DNA from: Planococcus halocryophilus
GTDB lineage: Bacteria; Bacillota; Bacilli; Bacillales_A; Planococcaceae
DNA: 64,000 nucleotides
Assembly: GCF_001687585.2 (NCBI RefSeq)
Contig: NZ_CP016537.2
Coordinates: 2,328,001 to 2,392,000, forward strand
Direction of reading: 5' to 3'
How positions within the stretch are numbered: position 1 is the stretch's first letter; every line of letters starts with the position of its first letter. Of this stretch, positions 44,381 through 54,527 are shown in pieces. Under the pieces are notes generated by a model. The model did not search any database. It was given only the letters and a program-made list of their open reading frames with translations, and had not been told where the DNA came from. The translations under genes were made by a program, and so were the position numbers.

Positions 44381-46414
44381 TTATGCTTGTGCTGTTTTAC
44401 TAGGTTTTTTATCGCGTGCCATCCATTGGATACCAAACAAGATAACAAATAACACGGCTCCAATAATATCTGTCATGCCTTCTGGATAAATTAACGCAAG
44501 TCCAGTTGCAAATGTGATAATACGCTCGAACCAGTTAAGCTTACGATACCAATAACCGATTAATCCTGCACCAATTGCAACCATACCGGATAATGCTGTA
44601 ATCAATACCCAGATTAATTCTGGCCAAGTCGTATCAATCATTAATAACGATGGAGATAGAACGAACATATACGGAATGATAAAGGCTGCTGCAGCTAGTT
44701 TGGCTGCAATAAATCCAGTCCGTATCGGCTCTCCGCCTGAAATACCTGATGCGGCAAATGCTGCAAGTGCAACAGGTGGTGTGATGTCGGCAATAATACC
44801 AAAATAGAAAACAAATAAATGGGCAGATAATGCGACCACAAGTGGCACTGCTGCGCCAACTGGCTCATCTAACATTAACAGCGTAATAATAGCAGGTGCT
44901 GCGATTGTAGACGTAATAACGTAGTTGGCCGTTGTTGGCGATCCCATACCTAGGACAATCGCTGCTAACATCGTGAAGAATAAGGTTAACAAGACATTTC
45001 CGCCTGATGCGGAAACCAATCCGTTTGCCAAACTTAAACCAAGTCCAGTCTTCACGACCACACCTACAATAATCCCGGCTGCTGCAGTTGCTGCCGCGAC
45101 TGCTAACGCTGTTCTTGCACCATCAACTAAAGCTAAAATCATATCTTTAAAGTTCAAGCGCGTTTCTTTATTAAAAGCACTTACAAATATCGTGAGTAAA
45201 ATCCCGTAAAGTGCTGCTTGCATTGTTGGCACACCGATCAATAAAAAGACGATGATCGCAAGAATTGGCGTCAGTAAGTAGATTTTCTTCAATACTTCTT
45301 TACGATCTGGCATTTCTTCTGGCGAAAGCCCTTTCAAGCCAATGCGCTTCGCTTCGAAATGAGTCATAATCCAAACACCTGTAAAATACAAGAGCGCTGG
45401 TATCGTTGCCGCTTTGGCAATTTCCCAGTAAGTCACGCCTCCGATAAATTCTACCATCAAGAAGGCTGCTGCTCCCATGATTGGTGGCATTAATTGTCCT
45501 CCTGTAGAGGCTGCTGCTTCTACCCCTCCGGCAAACTCTTTCTTATAACCCAACTTTTTCATCATCGGAATTGTATAAGAACCTGAAGTTACAACGTTAG
45601 CAACCGAGCTCCCAGAAATCGTCCCTTGCAAAGCACTAGAGAAAATTGCTACTTTTGCTGGTCCACCAACTAAATTCCCGGCTAATGATACGGCCAAATC
45701 ATTGAAATACTGTCCTACTCCTGTTTTGACCAAAAACGAGCCAAACAACAAGAAGGTGAATATAAAGGTAGCCGATACGCCGATTGGTGTTCCGAGTACC
45801 CCATCTGTCGTGTAGAACATCAATTGAACAAGTGATTCTAAATCCTGGCCTCTGTGACGCAAGAAACCTGGAAAGTATGGTCCGAAAAAGGCATAAGTTA
45901 AAAACAAACCGGAAATCACAGTAATCGGCATGCCGACTGCTCGCCTTGTCGCTTCTAATGTTAGAAGGACCGCTAAAATACCGACAATCAAATCTAATTC
46001 AGTAACACGTCCAAGACGGAATACTAAATCGTCATACATGATTGGCCAATAAGAAGCTACACCAACTGATAGTAGCGCCAAGATATAATCATACCAAGCA
46101 ACCTTATGACGAGCTCCTTTACGCTTTCTAGCTGGGAATAATAGGAAAATTAAGGATAAGGCAAACCCTAAGTGAATCGACCGCTGAATATAAGCGGTAT
46201 ACTGTCCAAAGATGGCTGTATAGAGCTGGAACAAGGAAAAAGCTAATAATCCAAAAAAGACCACATGTTTAATCATTCCACTTAAATCCCGCGTATTGGA
46301 TTCAGGATCGTATTTCTGTAAAATTTCCTTTTGTTTTTCTTCTGAGATGTAAGACTCGTCCTCTGGCGGAAGTTTTTGCTGCGCATGCTCTTCTGGAGGC
46401 AACTTATCGCTCAT
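44381..46414 (-). CDS. TRAP transporter fused permease (DctQM)
   Basis: 677 residues, about 16-18 membrane helices; small (Q) and large (M) permease parts fused, as in TAXI-TRAP systems. Typical DctM stretches are GGAAKVAIFSSALQGTISGSS-like (near 250) and GSPTTANYVITSTIAAPAI (near 490). Imports a solute using an ion gradient with the TAXI binding protein. ATG at 46414 with AAGGAG upstream; overlaps the DUF1850 gene by 11 nt. The substrate is not inferable. Confidence 0.92.
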   Translation of the reverse strand: MSDKLPPEEHAQQKLPPEDESYISEEKQKEILQKYDPESNTRDLSGMIKHVVFFGLLAFSLFQLYTAIFGQYTAYIQRSIHLGFALSLIFLLFPARKRKGARHKVAWYDYILALLSVGVASYWPIMYDDLVFRLGRVTELDLIVGILAVLLTLEATRRAVGMPITVISGLFLTYAFFGPYFPGFLRHRGQDLESLVQLMFYTTDGVLGTPIGVSATFIFTFLLFGSFLVKTGVGQYFNDLAVSLAGNLVGGPAKVAIFSSALQGTISGSSVANVVTSGSYTIPMMKKLGYKKEFAGGVEAAASTGGQLMPPIMGAAAFLMVEFIGGVTYWEIAKAATIPALLYFTGVWIMTHFEAKRIGLKGLSPEEMPDRKEVLKKIYLLTPILAIIVFLLIGVPTMQAALYGILLTIFVSAFNKETRLNFKDMILALVDGARTALAVAAATAAAGIIVGVVVKTGLGLSLANGLVSASGGNVLLTLFFTMLAAIVLGMGSPTTANYVITSTIAAPAIITLLMLDEPVGAAVPLVVALSAHLFVFYFGIIADITPPVALAAFAASGISGGEPIRTGFIAAKLAAAAFIIPYMFVLSPSLLMIDTTWPELIWVLITALSGMVAIGAGLIGYWYRKLNWFERIITFATGLALIYPEGMTDIIGAVLFVILFGIQWMARDKKPSKTAQA

Positions 46415-46928
46415 CAATTTTCACTCCTTTTCTTAGTTGAAACAGGGATACATGTTGTACTCGAAACGTATACGACTTCCCTCTTTCAAGCGTCTTTTTT
46501 AAATCCATCCGGTGTCCTTTGGTTTTGAATGATAAGTTCGCATCCACATCCCCAACAAATAAACGGAACTCCGGGATTTTTCTTGTCATATTCTTGATAA
46601 AGTATTTACCATCTTTTTCGACAAAGGTCTCGCCTTCTCCTGCATTTGAAGGCATCCCGATATTAAAATCTTCGTATTCAAGCTCTGTCATCATCAACTG
46701 ATCGTTTCCTACTATTTTGTAGCTTTCAATAACTTCTGATAAGTGAATCGAATGGGTATATATTATTTGGAAAAACTGGCTTTCTACCGGAATATATGCC
46801 GCAATGTCTTCAGTCTCATTATCGATAAACACATAATATTTTTTGGAAGGGGTGAATGCGATTAAGGAGCTGATTAAGATGAGGGCAATCATTAAAAGAA
46901 GGATTTGTTGTATCCGGGTAAACCGCAT
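46404..46928 (-). CDS. DUF1850 protein of TRAP operon
   Basis: 174 residues: an N-terminal membrane helix (LLLMIALILISSLIAF) and an extracytoplasmic domain with the DUF1850 stretch YTHSIHLSEVIESYKI near 57 and SNAGEGE near 96. DUF1850 genes are regular companions of TAXI-type TRAP transporters; role unknown. Lies between the binding protein and permease genes. Confidence 0.85.
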   Translation of the reverse strand: MRFTRIQQILLLMIALILISSLIAFTPSKKYYVFIDNETEDIAAYIPVESQFFQIIYTHSIHLSEVIESYKIVGNDQLMMTELEYEDFNIGMPSNAGEGETFVEKDGKYFIKNMTRKIPEFRLFVGDVDANLSFKTKGHRMDLKKTLERGKSYTFRVQHVSLFQLRKGVKIDER

Positions 46929-46950
46929 AATCTATTCTCCTCCATCTAAA

Positions 46951-46992
46951 AAAATAAATAACTGACGAAAAGCTCGCGCTTTATCGTCAGTT
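46951..46992 (-). terminator. Intra-operon hairpin after the TAXI gene
   Basis: Minus-strand hairpin with nine-pair base AACTGACGA / TCGTCAGTT plus inner pairs, then ATTTATTTTTTT. Placed between the binding-protein and DUF1850 genes; such partial terminators give excess binding protein over permease. Confidence 0.7.
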
Positions 46993-47006
46993 ACTCGCTC
47001 ATTCAA

Positions 47007-47981
47007 TTAATTTACTTCGTCAAAATATTTTTGCGCTCCAGGATGAATGTCAATACCGATTCCATCAAGAGCAGTTTCTGATTTGATAAAATCTGCTTTT
47101 GCGTGCTGGATTTGATCTGTATTTTCATAGATTGCTTTTGTAATGTTGTAAACAAGATCTTCTGAAAGATCGTTTTGTACAACTAACATCGCTAAAACTG
47201 AAACAGTCGGAACTTCTTCAGTTAATCCATAAATACCAGATGGTACAGTATCATGCGCATAGTAAGGATATTTTTCGATTAATTCATCAGCTTTATCCTT
47301 TTCTACAGGTACAATCACTACATCTGAAGTAGCTCCAAGACTTTCAACTGCTCCTGTTGGAGTACCAGCAGTGATGAATGCTGCGTCAATTTGACCTGAC
47401 TGCAAGCTTTCTTGTGATTCACCGAAGTCAAGGTTTTGTGCATCGATATCGTCCATCGCCATGCCATGGATTTCTAGTAGTTGTTCAGCGTTAATATAAG
47501 TTCCTGATCCAGGTGCACCAACTGAGATTTTCTTACCTGCTAAATCATCAAATGAAGCAATTCCTGAACTTGAAGTTGTTACTAATTGAATTGTTTCCGG
47601 ATAAAGTGCACCGATAGCAGAAACTGTATCGATTACTTCGCCTTCAAACATATTCGATCCTTCAGATGCATAAAATGCCGTATCTGTTTGAACAAATGCA
47701 ATTTGTGCATCTCCATCAGCAAGTGCTGTCATGTTTGCAGCAGATGCCTGTGAAACTTCAGCAGTCGTATCTAAACCTGTTTCTGTTTCAATGATGTTCG
47801 CCATTGCGCCACCTAGTGGATAATACGTACCCGTTGTTCCGCCAGTTAGAATGCTAAGGAATTCTGGATCTGATGAACCTCCGCCTTCGCCTTCTGTAGC
47901 TGCGTCATCTCCGCATCCTGCTAAGAATACAGATCCTGCAAGTGTTACTGCAGCAAATAAACCAAATTTCTTGTTCAACAT
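47007..47981 (-). CDS. TAXI-family TRAP solute-binding lipoprotein
   Basis: 324 residues. Lipobox LAGC with Cys near residue 23; acidic/Gly linker; then the TAXI motif LSILTGGTTGTYYPLGGAM and the later conserved SVGAPGSGTYINAEQLLE. Extracytoplasmic receptor that delivers solute (family members bind small carboxylates such as glutamate) to the fused permease. First gene of the operon. Confidence 0.92.
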   Translation of the reverse strand: MLNKKFGLFAAVTLAGSVFLAGCGDDAATEGEGGGSSDPEFLSILTGGTTGTYYPLGGAMANIIETETGLDTTAEVSQASAANMTALADGDAQIAFVQTDTAFYASEGSNMFEGEVIDTVSAIGALYPETIQLVTTSSSGIASFDDLAGKKISVGAPGSGTYINAEQLLEIHGMAMDDIDAQNLDFGESQESLQSGQIDAAFITAGTPTGAVESLGATSDVVIVPVEKDKADELIEKYPYYAHDTVPSGIYGLTEEVPTVSVLAMLVVQNDLSEDLVYNITKAIYENTDQIQHAKADFIKSETALDGIGIDIHPGAQKYFDEVN

Positions 47982-48107
47982 AAAGTGACCTCCCTTTTCT
48001 CTAATAATTTTCTATGTTTCATTTTTAATAATACCATTCCTTTCTGAATGGTTTCAATGCATTTCGCAAATACAACCGCTTACAGAAAGAACATTTAGAA
48101 TACTTCT

Positions 48108-48692
48108 TTACGTCTCTGCACCCTCTACATGTGTTTCAGGTGTCGTATCTTCCGGGGCAAGATCTTCAAACGTCCTACCTTGCTCTTCAAGATCACGGGT
48201 CCGATGGGCAATACGCGCCGATGCACATGCAGCGATACTAGCTACTAAATCATCCAAGAAAGTGTGAACATGACCGCCAACTTTTGTATCTAGTTCATGA
48301 ATAATGCCAGTTTTATTTTTATCCAGATGGCCGAATGTTGTGACCGCGATACTTCCATAAGTTAGCACAGCACCTAATCCGATCATTTCATCCACACCGA
48401 ACAACCCTTCATCCGACCCGATAATTTGCTGAAGCGGACGAGATAACTTTCCCTGTTCTGCTAGTTCATCGAGTTCAATCCCTACTAGCAGGGCGTGCTG
48501 CATTTCGCGTTTACGTAAAACACTTTCAACTGATTCCAGACAATGTTCGATTTTAAGTCCTTCATTGTATGGCAGTTGCATATCTAGAACTATTTTGGCT
48601 ATGTCTTCATTCGTTACGCCTCGTCGTTTTAATGCTTCATGTGTCGCTTTTCTTACGTCGTCTGAATGAACTTGGAACTTTGCTCCATCCAT
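48108..48692 (-). CDS. Phosphatidylglycerophosphatase A-family protein (YutG-like)
   Basis: 194 residues, PgpA-related. Conserved polar regions include DEMIGLGAVLTYGSIAVTTFGHLDKNKTGIIHELD and HVHTFLDDLVASIAACASARIAHR. Related enzymes dephosphorylate phosphatidylglycerophosphate; the Bacillus YutG group is shorter on membrane helices and its role is less certain. Divergent from yjcH across 103 bp. Confidence 0.8.
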   Translation of the reverse strand: MDGAKFQVHSDDVRKATHEALKRRGVTNEDIAKIVLDMQLPYNEGLKIEHCLESVESVLRKREMQHALLVGIELDELAEQGKLSRPLQQIIGSDEGLFGVDEMIGLGAVLTYGSIAVTTFGHLDKNKTGIIHELDTKVGGHVHTFLDDLVASIAACASARIAHRTRDLEEQGRTFEDLAPEDTTPETHVEGAET

Positions 48693-48795
48693 ACCAAAAA
48701 CCCCTTCCCGCTAATTATTGGTGTTCTGTTTCCATTATACCTTGAACATTCATTATGGTACAATTTTCTTATAAAACACTAGAGGAGGCATATAA

Positions 48796-49518
48796 ATGAC
48801 TACTGGAAAGGTAGAGGATTTATCAATCTACAGCAAGGAACTTCAAGAAGACATGCAATTGCTCGTCTATCTTCCTGCCAATTTTTCGCCCTTATATAAA
48901 TATACGCTGGTCATCGCTTCTGATGGAAAAGATTATTTTCAACTAGGACGGATTCCTCGAGTCGTCGATGAGTTATTAGAGCATCGGGAAATCGAAAATA
49001 TTATTGTAGTTGGCGTTCCATACAAGAGTGTAGAAGACCGAAATAAAAAATACGAACCTACTGGTGAACAGCATAGCGCTTACCTACGTTTTCTAGCACA
49101 TGAACTGGTGCCTTTCCTAGATGAAAAGTATCCAACCTATCAAGTAGGTATGGGGCGTGCTTTAATCGGAGATTCGCTAGCGGCAACAGTATCCTTGATG
49201 GCAGCTTTAAAATATCCAAATATTTTCGGTCGTGTTATCCTTCAATCGCCGAAAGTTGGCGAAGAAATGTTGACCGCAGTAGAAGCTTTTAAATCAGCTA
49301 ACTCATTTACGGTTTATCATGTTATCGGAAAAGAAGAAACAGCTGTAAAACTAGGATCTGGTGGAACTGCAGATTTTCTCGAACCAAACCGCCAATTAAA
49401 TAATTTAATAAAAAATAAAGGGTTTTCGGTCTTTTATGAAGAATTTGAAGGAGACCACACTTGGAAGCATTGGCAGCCCGATTTAAGACGTGCCCTTATT
49501 CAAAACTTTGGCATGTAG
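48796..49518 (+). CDS. yjcH: Esterase-like alpha/beta hydrolase, YjcH
   Basis: 240 residues. Nucleophile elbow GDSLAATV near residue 127, late acid and His in GDHTWKHW near 221. Resembles enterochelin-esterase-like (Fes/YbbA) hydrolases; substrate unknown. Ribosome site AGAGGAGG. First gene of the yjcH-yjcG-yjcF series with 61 nt to yjcG. Confidence 0.85.
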   Translation: MTTGKVEDLSIYSKELQEDMQLLVYLPANFSPLYKYTLVIASDGKDYFQLGRIPRVVDELLEHREIENIIVVGVPYKSVEDRNKKYEPTGEQHSAYLRFLAHELVPFLDEKYPTYQVGMGRALIGDSLAATVSLMAALKYPNIFGRVILQSPKVGEEMLTAVEAFKSANSFTVYHVIGKEETAVKLGSGGTADFLEPNRQLNNLIKNKGFSVFYEEFEGDHTWKHWQPDLRRALIQNFGM

Positions 49519-49579
49519 AGGCTTATGATATTCCGAGGCTTAAAAAAAGATGGTTATTACAGACAAGGAGGTCGTTTAG

Positions 49580-50098
49580 ATGAAATATGGAGTAGCAGCT
49601 TTTCCTTCAAAAAAATTACAAGACATCGCCAACTCGTATCGTAAACGTTATGACCCGCACTATGAATTGATTACCCCTCACATGACCTTAAAAGAACCAT
49701 TTGAGGTAGATGCAGCAGATGTTAAGGATATGGCAGCAGAAATGCAAAACATTGCGAAGCGCCAGAAACCTTTTAAATTACATGCAACGCGTGTCAGCAC
49801 ATTTTCTCCAGTTAATACTACTTTGTACTTTAAAGTAGAGCCGAACGAAGAAATCGAGGCTTTGCACGAAGATTTGCATTCTGACTTTTTCGGCGGAATG
49901 CCAAAACATTCATTTGTACCTCATATCACCATCGGACAAAAATTGTCTGATACCGAGCACGCGGATGTTTATGGTCAATTGAAAATGGCGGGTATCGATC
50001 ACGAAGAAATTGTTGACCGGATGCATTTGCTTTATCAATTGGAAGATGGTTCATGGACAGTATACGAGACATTCCGTTTAACAGGAGATGATCAGTAA
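49580..50098 (+). CDS. yjcG: 2H phosphoesterase, YjcG
   Basis: 172 residues with the two His-x-Thr/Ser motifs of 2'-5' RNA ligase-like enzymes: HMTLKEP near 34 and HITIGQK near 115. Cytoplasmic; likely acts on cyclic phosphate or 2'-5' bonds in RNA, physiological substrate unknown. Ribosome site AAGGAGGTCG. Stop abuts the yjcF GTG. Confidence 0.88.
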   Translation: MKYGVAAFPSKKLQDIANSYRKRYDPHYELITPHMTLKEPFEVDAADVKDMAAEMQNIAKRQKPFKLHATRVSTFSPVNTTLYFKVEPNEEIEALHEDLHSDFFGGMPKHSFVPHITIGQKLSDTEHADVYGQLKMAGIDHEEIVDRMHLLYQLEDGSWTVYETFRLTGDDQ

Positions 50099-50536
50099 GT
50101 GTTTAAAGTGAAAATAGCTGAAAATCAATTGGAAAAAGAGCAAGCTTTTGATGTTCGCAGAAAAGTATTCGTAGAAGAGCAACGTGTCCCGCTTCATATT
50201 GAAATGGATGAACACGATGACGATGCGATTCACTTTGTCGCTTATCAACTTGAACAACCAATTGCTGCCGGCCGTATTCGCGAAGTAGAAGTCGGTCTTG
50301 GAAAAGTGGAACGTGTTTGCGTTCTTCCTGAATATCGTGGCCAGCATATTGGCGTCATGATGATGAACGGAATGGAAGGGTACGCTCAGTCTAACGGCCT
50401 TTTCAGACTTAAATTGAACGCGCAGACCCACGCTCTTGCCTTTTATGAAAAACTTGGCTATGAAATCACATCAGACGAATTTATGGACGCAGGTATCCCC
50501 CATAAATCGATGGAAAAAACCGTAACAGTAGAGTAA
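50099..50536 (+). CDS. yjcF: GNAT-family acetyltransferase, YjcF
   Basis: 145 residues, GTG start directly after the yjcG stop with GGAGATGA eight nt upstream. Acetyl-CoA binding motif RVCVLPEYRGQHIGVMMM near 78-95 and C-terminal ALAFYEKLGYEI. Probably acetylates a small amine or protein; substrate unknown. Confidence 0.88.
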   Translation: MFKVKIAENQLEKEQAFDVRRKVFVEEQRVPLHIEMDEHDDDAIHFVAYQLEQPIAAGRIREVEVGLGKVERVCVLPEYRGQHIGVMMMNGMEGYAQSNGLFRLKLNAQTHALAFYEKLGYEITSDEFMDAGIPHKSMEKTVTVE

Positions 50537-50540
50537 AACA

Positions 50541-50581
50541 AAAACAGATTAACCGATTTATATCGGTTAATCTGTTTTTTC
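50541..50581. terminator. Bidirectional terminator between yjcF and fabI
   Basis: Hairpin AAAACAGATTAACCGAT / ATCGGTTAATCTGTTTT with a short loop and T-run, between convergent genes. Confidence 0.93.
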
Positions 50582-50586
50582 GTATT

Positions 50587-51357
50587 TTATAAAATATGGA
50601 ATCCGCTATCAACGTGGATGGTTTCACCTGTAATTCCACGAGACATATCACTGAACAAGAATGCGGCTGTATCGCCTACTTCTTCAGGAGTTGTATTGCG
50701 GCGCAATGGTGCTTTTTCTTCAATTTCATGCAAAATTGAATTGAAATCACTGACACCTTTTGAAGATAATGTACGAATAGGACCTGAAGAAATCGCGTTA
50801 ACACGAATATTATGCTTACCAAGATCTGCTGCTAAATAACGTACCGACATTTCAAGAGAAGCTTTCGCAACACCCATGACATTGTAATTTGGCATAACGC
50901 GTTCGCCGCCAATATACGTCAAGGCAACGATGCTGCCGCCTTCTGCCATTAACGGTTTTGCGTTTTTCGCGATATTTGTTAAGGAATACGCACTAATATT
51001 ATGGGCTAATAAAAAGCCGTCTCGTGACGTATCTGAAAAATCGCCTGCTAATTCTTCGCCTTTTGCAAAAGCGATACAATGTGCCAGTCCGTGAATTGTT
51101 CCAACTTCTTCTTTGATCGTTGTAAAGCATGTAGCAACTGCTTCATCGTTTGTAACGTCACAAGGCAAGATCAGCTCATGATTACCGTCTAATGTCGCAA
51201 CTAAATCCCGCACAGATTTTTCAAAACGCTCTCCTGCGTATGTAAAAATTAACTTTGCTCCCGATTCATCTAACGAACGTGCGATTCCCCAAGCGATGCT
51301 CCGTTTGTTTGCTACTCCCATAATGACAAAAGTCTTTCCTTTTAATGATATTGACAT
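50587..51357 (-). CDS. fabI: Enoyl-[acyl-carrier-protein] reductase FabI
   Basis: 256 residues from the ATG at 51357 (AGGAGG 8 nt upstream; an ATG two codons earlier is too close). FabI features: GVANKRSIAWGIA near 13-25, SDTSRDGF, and the Tyr-x6-Lys active site in NYNVMGVAKASLE near 156-163. Catalyses the last reduction of type II fatty-acid elongation with NAD(P)H. A FapR operator lies just upstream, as in other Bacillales. Confidence 0.95.
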   Translation of the reverse strand: MSISLKGKTFVIMGVANKRSIAWGIARSLDESGAKLIFTYAGERFEKSVRDLVATLDGNHELILPCDVTNDEAVATCFTTIKEEVGTIHGLAHCIAFAKGEELAGDFSDTSRDGFLLAHNISAYSLTNIAKNAKPLMAEGGSIVALTYIGGERVMPNYNVMGVAKASLEMSVRYLAADLGKHNIRVNAISSGPIRTLSSKGVSDFNSILHEIEEKAPLRRNTTPEEVGDTAAFLFSDMSRGITGETIHVDSGFHIL

Positions 51358-51380
51358 GTCCATTCCTCCTGCGTCTGTTA

Positions 51381-51397
51381 TTATTACCTGGTACTAA
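51381..51397. promoter_or_regulatory. FapR operator upstream of fabI
   Basis: TTATTACCTGGTACTAA differs at one position from the FapR consensus TTAGTACCTGGTACTAA. It lies 24 nt before the fabI start on the minus strand. FapR represses lipid synthesis and is released by malonyl-CoA. Confidence 0.9.
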
Positions 51398-51436
51398 TAA
51401 TACCTCACAAAAAAGAAAAGTGCAATTTGCACTTTC

Positions 51437-52807
51437 CTAAAGACGACTTAAAAATGTCGTAGCTAAACCTAAATAAATTAAAATAGAAATAATATCGTTT
51501 AATGTTGTAATAAAAGGTCCAGATGCGACTGCAGGGTCAATTTTCATCCGGTGAATGACTAATGGAATAAACGAGCCCGCTAATGTTGCGACAAAAATGG
51601 AACTCATAACAGCTGTTCCAACAAGCATCCCAATAAGTAATTCGCCTTTCCAAAAGTAAACTAATCCTACGACAACGACTCCACAAACAATACCGGTAAT
51701 AAGACCGGTACCCGCTTCACGAAACAATAGTTTCATTTTACTTTCTTCTTCAATGTCCCCTGTTGCAATTCCTCGAACCGCTACTGCCAAAGCCTGTGTA
51801 CCACTATTACCAGCCATACCAGCAATGAGCGGGATAAAAACAGCCAGTAACGCAACTTGATCTAACGTTGCTTCAAACATGCCCATTAAGTTTGCTGTCA
51901 GCATCCCTAAAAACGTCAGCAAAATCAACCAAGGTAACCGCTTCTTTGCAGCTGTTAACGAACTTTTATCAAACGTATCCATGTCGGATACGGCTGCGAG
52001 TTTCGAGTAATCATCGGAAGCTTCTTCTTCTAATACATCGATAATATCATCGACTGTGATAATCCCTAGCAAATGCTGCTGGAAATCAACAACTGGTAAA
52101 GCTAGAAAGTCATAATCTTTAATCATGCGTGCAACTTCTTCTTGGTCTTCACTAACCGAAACACTAACCACTCGTTCATTCATAATGGCACTAATCAATG
52201 TATCTTCTTCTGCAAGAATCAAATCTCTCAATGTGACAATACCTGAAAGTTTCTTTTCATCATCCACAACAAATACATAGTAAATGGTTTCGGCATTTGG
52301 TGCAGCGTTTCGAAGAATATTCATTGCCGAACGAACCGTTGAATTTTTTGGAATTGCCACAAATTCTGTCGTCATAATCGATCCGGCCGTATATTCCTCG
52401 TAATGGAGCAAGTCTTTAATTTGACGTGCTGATTCTTTGTCCATAATGGTCAAATAACTCGCAACTTGTTCTTTATTTAATTCGTTTAACACGTCAACTG
52501 CGTCATCTGTATACATATAAGACAGTAAGTCTGCAGCATAACGAGCATCCATTTCTCGGAACAAATCTTCATAATCGTCATCGTCTAATTCAATTGCTTC
52601 AAACAGATCTGCCATCTCTTTAGGAGAGAGATACTGATATAGCAATTGCCTAGTTTCGGAATCTGCTTTTTCATAAAAACTTGCTTGGTCGTATGGATGG
52701 TGTGATAAGAATTCTTCACGGAAATCTTTGACGTCTCCGCGTATAAGCATTTCAGCGAACAAAGCTTCGTTTAAATCTTCATCACGTAATACTTTTTCGT
52801 CCATCAT
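51437..52807 (-). CDS. mgtE: Magnesium transporter MgtE
   Basis: 456 residues: N-terminal superhelical MgtE domain (about 1-130), two CBS domains (about 135-260, including YTAGSIMTTEFVAIP), connecting helix, and five membrane helices from about 285, with the pore segment PLIAGMAGNSGTQALAVAVRG. Gated Mg2+ channel. Ribosome site AAAGGAGGG. The upstream region is too short for an M-box riboswitch. Confidence 0.95.
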   Translation of the reverse strand: MMDEKVLRDEDLNEALFAEMLIRGDVKDFREEFLSHHPYDQASFYEKADSETRQLLYQYLSPKEMADLFEAIELDDDDYEDLFREMDARYAADLLSYMYTDDAVDVLNELNKEQVASYLTIMDKESARQIKDLLHYEEYTAGSIMTTEFVAIPKNSTVRSAMNILRNAAPNAETIYYVFVVDDEKKLSGIVTLRDLILAEEDTLISAIMNERVVSVSVSEDQEEVARMIKDYDFLALPVVDFQQHLLGIITVDDIIDVLEEEASDDYSKLAAVSDMDTFDKSSLTAAKKRLPWLILLTFLGMLTANLMGMFEATLDQVALLAVFIPLIAGMAGNSGTQALAVAVRGIATGDIEEESKMKLLFREAGTGLITGIVCGVVVVGLVYFWKGELLIGMLVGTAVMSSIFVATLAGSFIPLVIHRMKIDPAVASGPFITTLNDIISILIYLGLATTFLSRL

Positions 52808-52908
52808 GTATACTCCCTCCTTTCGAAGATCTTCTATGCTTGCTATAGTAGTCTATACGTTACACCATTGTTATGTATAGTAAATTTTTAAACAAAGAGG
52901 TGTTTAGG

Positions 52909-53646
52909 ATGAAATTTGATATTATTGGGGATATTCACGGTTGCTATCAGGAGCTGCTATTGCTTATAGAACAATTAGGTTACCAACAACAAGGCTCAAT
53001 TTTCGTTCACCCTGACAATAGAAAACTTGCTTTTGTCGGCGATGCAATGGACCGTGGCCCTGAATCATTAAATGTGTTGCGCTTATTGTTCGCATTACAA
53101 GACGAAGACATTCTTTATTATTCACCAGGAAATCACTGCAATAAACTTTACCGTTTTTTCAAAGGGCATCATGTACAATTAGCTCACGGACTAGAAATGA
53201 CTGTAGCTGAATGGGAACAACTGCCTTCTTTAGAAAAACAACAATTCAAAAAACGCTATATCCAGTTTTATGAAAAACTCCCGCATTACCAACAGTTAGA
53301 CAATGATTTAATCATTGCTCATGCCGGCTTAAAAGCCGAGATGATTGGTAAGCCCTTAAGCAAAGGTATTGCAGTATTTGTGCTATACGGCGATATAACA
53401 GGAAAATTCCATTCTGATGGTCGCCCTGTTCGGCGTAACTGGGCTAAATCTTATAAAGGGCATAAATGGGTCGTATATGGTCATACACCCACTCTAGAAC
53501 CTTATTTCATCAACAACACCGTCAATATTGATACAGGTTGTGTGTTCGGCTGTGCTCTCAGTGCTTTTCGTTTTCCCGAAAAAAAGATCGTTTCGGTACC
53601 TTCTTTACAACCGTATCAACCTGATCGCTTTTACATATACGATTAA
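52909..53646 (+). CDS. prpE: Bis(5'-nucleosyl)-tetraphosphatase PrpE
   Basis: 245 residues, PPP-type metallophosphatase: GDIHGCYQEL near 6, GDAMDRGPES near 42, GNHCNKLY near 78 and late GHTPTLEP. Homologue hydrolyses Ap4A and dephosphorylates spore-germination proteins. The ATG at 52909 has AAAGAGGTG upstream; an earlier start at 52873 lies before the ribosome site. Overlaps the convergent rluA-like gene by 4 nt. Confidence 0.92.
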   Translation: MKFDIIGDIHGCYQELLLLIEQLGYQQQGSIFVHPDNRKLAFVGDAMDRGPESLNVLRLLFALQDEDILYYSPGNHCNKLYRFFKGHHVQLAHGLEMTVAEWEQLPSLEKQQFKKRYIQFYEKLPHYQQLDNDLIIAHAGLKAEMIGKPLSKGIAVFVLYGDITGKFHSDGRPVRRNWAKSYKGHKWVVYGHTPTLEPYFINNTVNIDTGCVFGCALSAFRFPEKKIVSVPSLQPYQPDRFYIYD

Positions 53647-54527
53647 AGCAAAGATTGCATATCGTCATTTAATGCTGAATGAAAAAAAAGTCGCTTTCCT
53701 GAAACCGGATGAATCAACTCGAGCTCAGTACAATGCAGCGCTTGACGATTCACTAAGTCACGTTTGCCGCCATACAAATCGTCCCCAACTAAAGGATGAC
53801 CGATATAAGCTAGATGAACACGAATCTGATGCGTTCTTCCCGTATTCAATTGCAAACTCACGTGCGAATAGCCTTGCAAGTTTTTGAGCACGCGAACTTC
53901 AGTTTCAGCAAATTGGCCATCTTCACGTACTTCCCGCTCAATAATGCTCGTATTTTTTCGTCCAATTGGAGCTGTTATTGTAAATTCAGTTTTATCGATT
54001 TGCCCATGAACTAGCGCCTCATATCGTCGCTTCATTTTTTTCTCTTGCTGTTGCTGAGAAATCATATGATGAATGTGGCGGTTTTTTGCAATGCAAACAA
54101 GTCCTGAAGTATCGCGATCAAGTCGAGTTGCTATATGCAAAGTAGAAGGAATTCCATGGTCATTAAAATGTTTCGCAACAATATTCGCTAAGCTGCCAAA
54201 AGGATGCTCACGTGACGGGATGGTATTTTGCAACGGAGGCTTTTCCACGATGAGCAATACTTTATCTTCGTAAACAATTTCTAAGTCGCCATCCTCTGCA
54301 AGCAAACCTTTGCCATGTTCTTCATTCGGAAAAATAACTGTTACAGCATCGCCTTTTTCTAGGACGTGCCTAACTGTCACTTCTTGACCATTAACTAATA
54401 TTTGACCACCGCCATATTTAACAGAAGCTAAAGTCCGTTTAGAGATACCCCAAGCTCCCAACGCCTCACGCAGCAAGCCTGGGTTTTCAGCAGTATATGC
54501 TAATTGAAAAGGTTTCATCGCGTTCAC
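53643..54527 (-). CDS. yjbO: RluA-family pseudouridine synthase, YjbO
   Basis: 294 residues: N-terminal S4-like RNA-binding region (about 15-75), then the RluA catalytic sequence [16 protein letters not shown] near 139 with the active-site Asp, and the [27 protein letters not shown] region near 233. Makes pseudouridine in rRNA or tRNA; the site is unknown. GTG start overlapping the nadK stop (GTGA). Confidence 0.9.
   Translation of the reverse strand: MNAMKPFQLAYTAENPGLLREALGAWGISKRTLASVKYGGGQILVNGQEVTVRHVLEKGDAVTVIFPNEEHGKGLLAEDGDLEIVYEDKVLLIVEKPPLQNTIPSREHPFGSLANIVAKHFNDHGIPSTLHIATRLDRDTSGLVCIAKNRHIHHMISQQQQEKKMKRRYEALVHGQIDKTEFTITAPIGRKNTSIIEREVREDGQFAETEVRVLKNLQGYSHVSLQLNTGRTHQIRVHLAYIGHPLVGDDLYGGKRDLVNRQALHCTELELIHPVSGKRLFFHSALNDDMQSLL

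Noticed and set aside
52808..52908. M-box magnesium riboswitch before mgtE
   Set aside because: Only about 100 bp separates mgtE from prpE, and none of the conserved M-box sequence is present.
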